Below are positions 62,392-64,000 of a stretch of DNA of 64,000 nucleotides, piece by piece; the stretch's first letter is position 1; each line of letters opens with the position of its first letter. The notes under the pieces were generated by a model, which ran no database searches, was not told the origin of the DNA, and saw only the letters and a list, made by a program, of their open reading frames with translations. Source of the stretch: Clusia tigrina (taxonomy: Eukaryota; Arthropoda; Insecta; Diptera; Clusiidae); NCBI GenBank assembly GCA_920105625.2, contig CAKKTE020000288.1, positions 62,001-126,000 on the forward strand. Direction: 5' to 3'. Both the position numbers and the translations under genes were made by a program.

Positions 62392-64000
62392 ACAAGAGGC
62401 TCGAGTACTTTATTGTTACTAAATTTCAAGGTTTTATGACGCTCCAGTAAAAAGTTACAAGCAGTTGTATGTTGCAAACTTTGATAGGTGTAGGACGTAC
62501 CGTATAGAAGTTAGGGCCATTTGAAGTTTTATCAGTGTTTGATTTAGGACTCAAGGGTAGCATAGCTTTGAGCGATAACTTAAATTGACAAGAGGCTCGA
62601 GTACTTTATTGTTACTAAATTTCAAGGTTTTATGACGCTCCAGTAAAAAGTTACAAGCATTTGTATGTTGCAAACTTTGATAGGTGTAGGGCGTACCGTA
62701 TAGAAGTAAGGGCCATTTGAAGTTTTATCGGTGTTTAATTTGGGACTCAAGGGTAGCATAGCTTTGAGCGATAGCTTAAATTAACAAGAGGCTCGAGTAC
62801 TTTATTGTTACAAAATTTTAAGGTTTTATGACGCTCCAGTAAAAAGTTACAAGCATTTGTATGTTGCAAACTTTGATAAGTGTAGGACGTACCGTATAGA
62901 AGTTAGGGCCATTTGCAGTTTTATCAGTGTTTGATTTGGGACTGAAGGGTAGCATAGCTTTAAGCGAGAACTTAAATTAACAAGAGGGTCGAGTATTTTA
63001 TTGTTACAAAATTGCAAGGTTTTATGACGCTCCAGTAAAAAGTTACAAGCATTTGTATGTTGCAAACTTTGATAGGTTTAGGACGCACCATATAGAAGTT
63101 AGGGCCATTTGAAGTTTTATCAGTGTTTGATTTGGGACTCAAGGGTAGCATAGCTTTGAGCGATAGCTTAAATTGACAAGAGGCTCGAGTACTTTATTGT
63201 TACAAAATTTCAAGGTTTTATGACGCTCCAGTAAAAAGTTACAAGCATTTGTATGTTGCAAACTTTGATAGGTGTAGGACGTACCGTATAGAAGTTAGGG
63301 CCATTTGAAGTTGTATCAGTGTTTGATTTGGGACTCAAGGGTAGCATAGCTTTGAGCGATAACTTAAATTGACAAGAGGCTCGAGTACTTTATTGTTACT
63401 AAATTTCAAGGTTTTATGACGCTCCTGTAAAAAGTTACAAGCATTTGTATGTTGCAAACTTTGATAGGTGTAGGACGTACCGTATAGAAGTTAGGTCCAT
63501 TTGAAGTTTTATCAGTGTTTGATTTGGGACTCAAAGGTAGCATAGCTTTAAGCGATTGCTTAAATTGACAAGAGGCTCGAGTACTTTATTGTTACAAAAT
63601 TTCAAGGTTTTATGACGCTCCAGTAAAAAGTTACAAGCATTTGTATGCTGCAACCTTTGATAGGTGTAGGACGTACCGTATAGAAGTTTGGGCCATTTGA
63701 AATTTTATCAGTGTTCGATTTGGGACTCAAGGGTAGCATTGCTTTGAGCGATAGCTTAAATTGGCAAGAGGCTCGAGTACTTTACTGTTATAAAATTTCA
63801 AGGTTTAATGACGCTCCAGTAAAAATGTACAAGCATTTGTATGTTGCAAACTTTGATAGGTGTAGGACGTACCGTATAGGAGTTAGGGCCATTTGAAGTT
63901 TTATCAGTGTTTGATTTGGGACTCAAGGGTAGCAAAGCTTTGAGCGATAGCTTAAATTAACAAGAGGCTCGAGTACTTTATTGTTACAAAATTGCAAGGT

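Larger units (their letters stand above)
1..64000. repeat. Satellite DNA array, 196-bp monomer, about 327 copies head to tail
   Basis: The same 196-bp sequence recurs from the first base to the last in one orientation. If the monomer is begun at CGATAGCTTAAATT, starts fall at 1, 197, 393 and so on, and the last is at 63945. The net shift of -148 bp against a perfect 196-bp grid is fully explained by the small indels listed in other entries, so no foreign sequence is inserted. Adjacent monomers differ at several scattered positions, whereas monomers one HOR period apart are nearly identical; this is the signature of higher-order repeats. Homogeneous eukaryotic satellites of this size are typical of centromeric, pericentromeric or subtelomeric heterochromatin. 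That location, and the host lineage, are inferred from general knowledge and not shown by the sequence. I do not recognise the family by name. Confidence 0.98.
56347..64000 (+). repeat. Long-range satellite duplicate of 37398-49757
   Basis: The offset is 18949 bp from 56347 to about 62410 (template 37398 to about 43460). It then becomes 14243 bp from there to the window end (template about 48167-49757). The difference, 4706 bp, equals two 2353-bp 12-mers, so this duplicate has one 12-mer where the template has three. Shared rare marks include the 39-bp deletion, the GACTGAGG marker (58510), the GCACCTGTATAG insertion and AGGACCTACAG. By eye I noted at least 14 base differences, for example at 56510, 57635, 58075, 58984, 60418, 60963 and 61931. 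The right end lies beyond the window. Confidence 0.92.

Noticed and set aside
1..64000. tRNA or SINE origin: TAGCATAGC resembles a Pol III A box and GTTCGATTT a B box
   Set aside because: The order and spacing are wrong, with the B-like site about 20 bp before the A-like site or some 175 bp after it. The B-like motif lacks the conserved C, and no tRNA fold is visible.
1..64000. CRISPR array or prokaryotic repeat region
   Set aside because: The entire 196-bp period is conserved, with no alternation of short identical repeats and unique spacers and no cas genes. The HOR structure is that of eukaryotic satellite.

Overview
The whole 64-kb window is one uninterrupted array of a tandem satellite repeat with a 196-bp monomer. 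Every copy runs head to tail in the same orientation. I see no protein gene, RNA gene, transposon or other unique sequence. Adding up all the small indels I could find gives exactly 327 complete monomers over 1-63944 (327 x 196 minus a net 148 bp), then 56 bp of a 328th. The register was checked at eleven points along the window, so no non-satellite insert of any size is hidden in it. The array continues past both ends.

Long, homogeneous satellite of roughly nucleosomal length, organised into higher-order repeats (HORs), is typical of eukaryotic centromeric, pericentromeric or subtelomeric heterochromatin. I do not recognise the monomer and cannot say whether the host is a plant or an animal. 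The consensus I derived is about 37% GC, with five CpGs and a marked G-over-C excess on the + strand (47 G, 26 C).

The interesting content is the HOR architecture. Region by region: (1) 1-7620, a 14-monomer HOR of 2745 bp, about 2.8 copies. (2) 7621-12345, irregular monomers that mix types used elsewhere. (3) 12346-29975, a family of 9- to 15-monomer units sharing a 1-bp deletion marker. A 12-mer (2351 bp) is the basic period, and two 12-mers are doubled as a nearly identical 4702-bp pair (about 17760-27163). A 784-bp four-monomer repeat follows. (4) 29976-31809, transitional monomers. (5) 31810-34970, an 8-mer (1560-1568 bp) twice, nested in (6) 33380-39633, a 16-mer (3127 bp) twice. (7) 39634-41089, monomers resembling region 1. 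(8) 41090-48148, a 12-mer (2353 bp) three times. (9) 48149-56346, mixed units with offsets of 1763, 2350, 2546 and 1959 bp. (10) 56347-64000, a long-range duplicate of 37398-49757 at an offset of 18949 bp, which lacks two of the three 12-mers and begins at an out-of-register join.

There is no operon or pathway logic here. The copies are related by unequal exchange, gene conversion and larger duplications, and shared indels let their pedigree be read from the sequence. Short open frames (61-110 codons) recur, but they are periodic by-products of the repeat and I annotate none as a gene.
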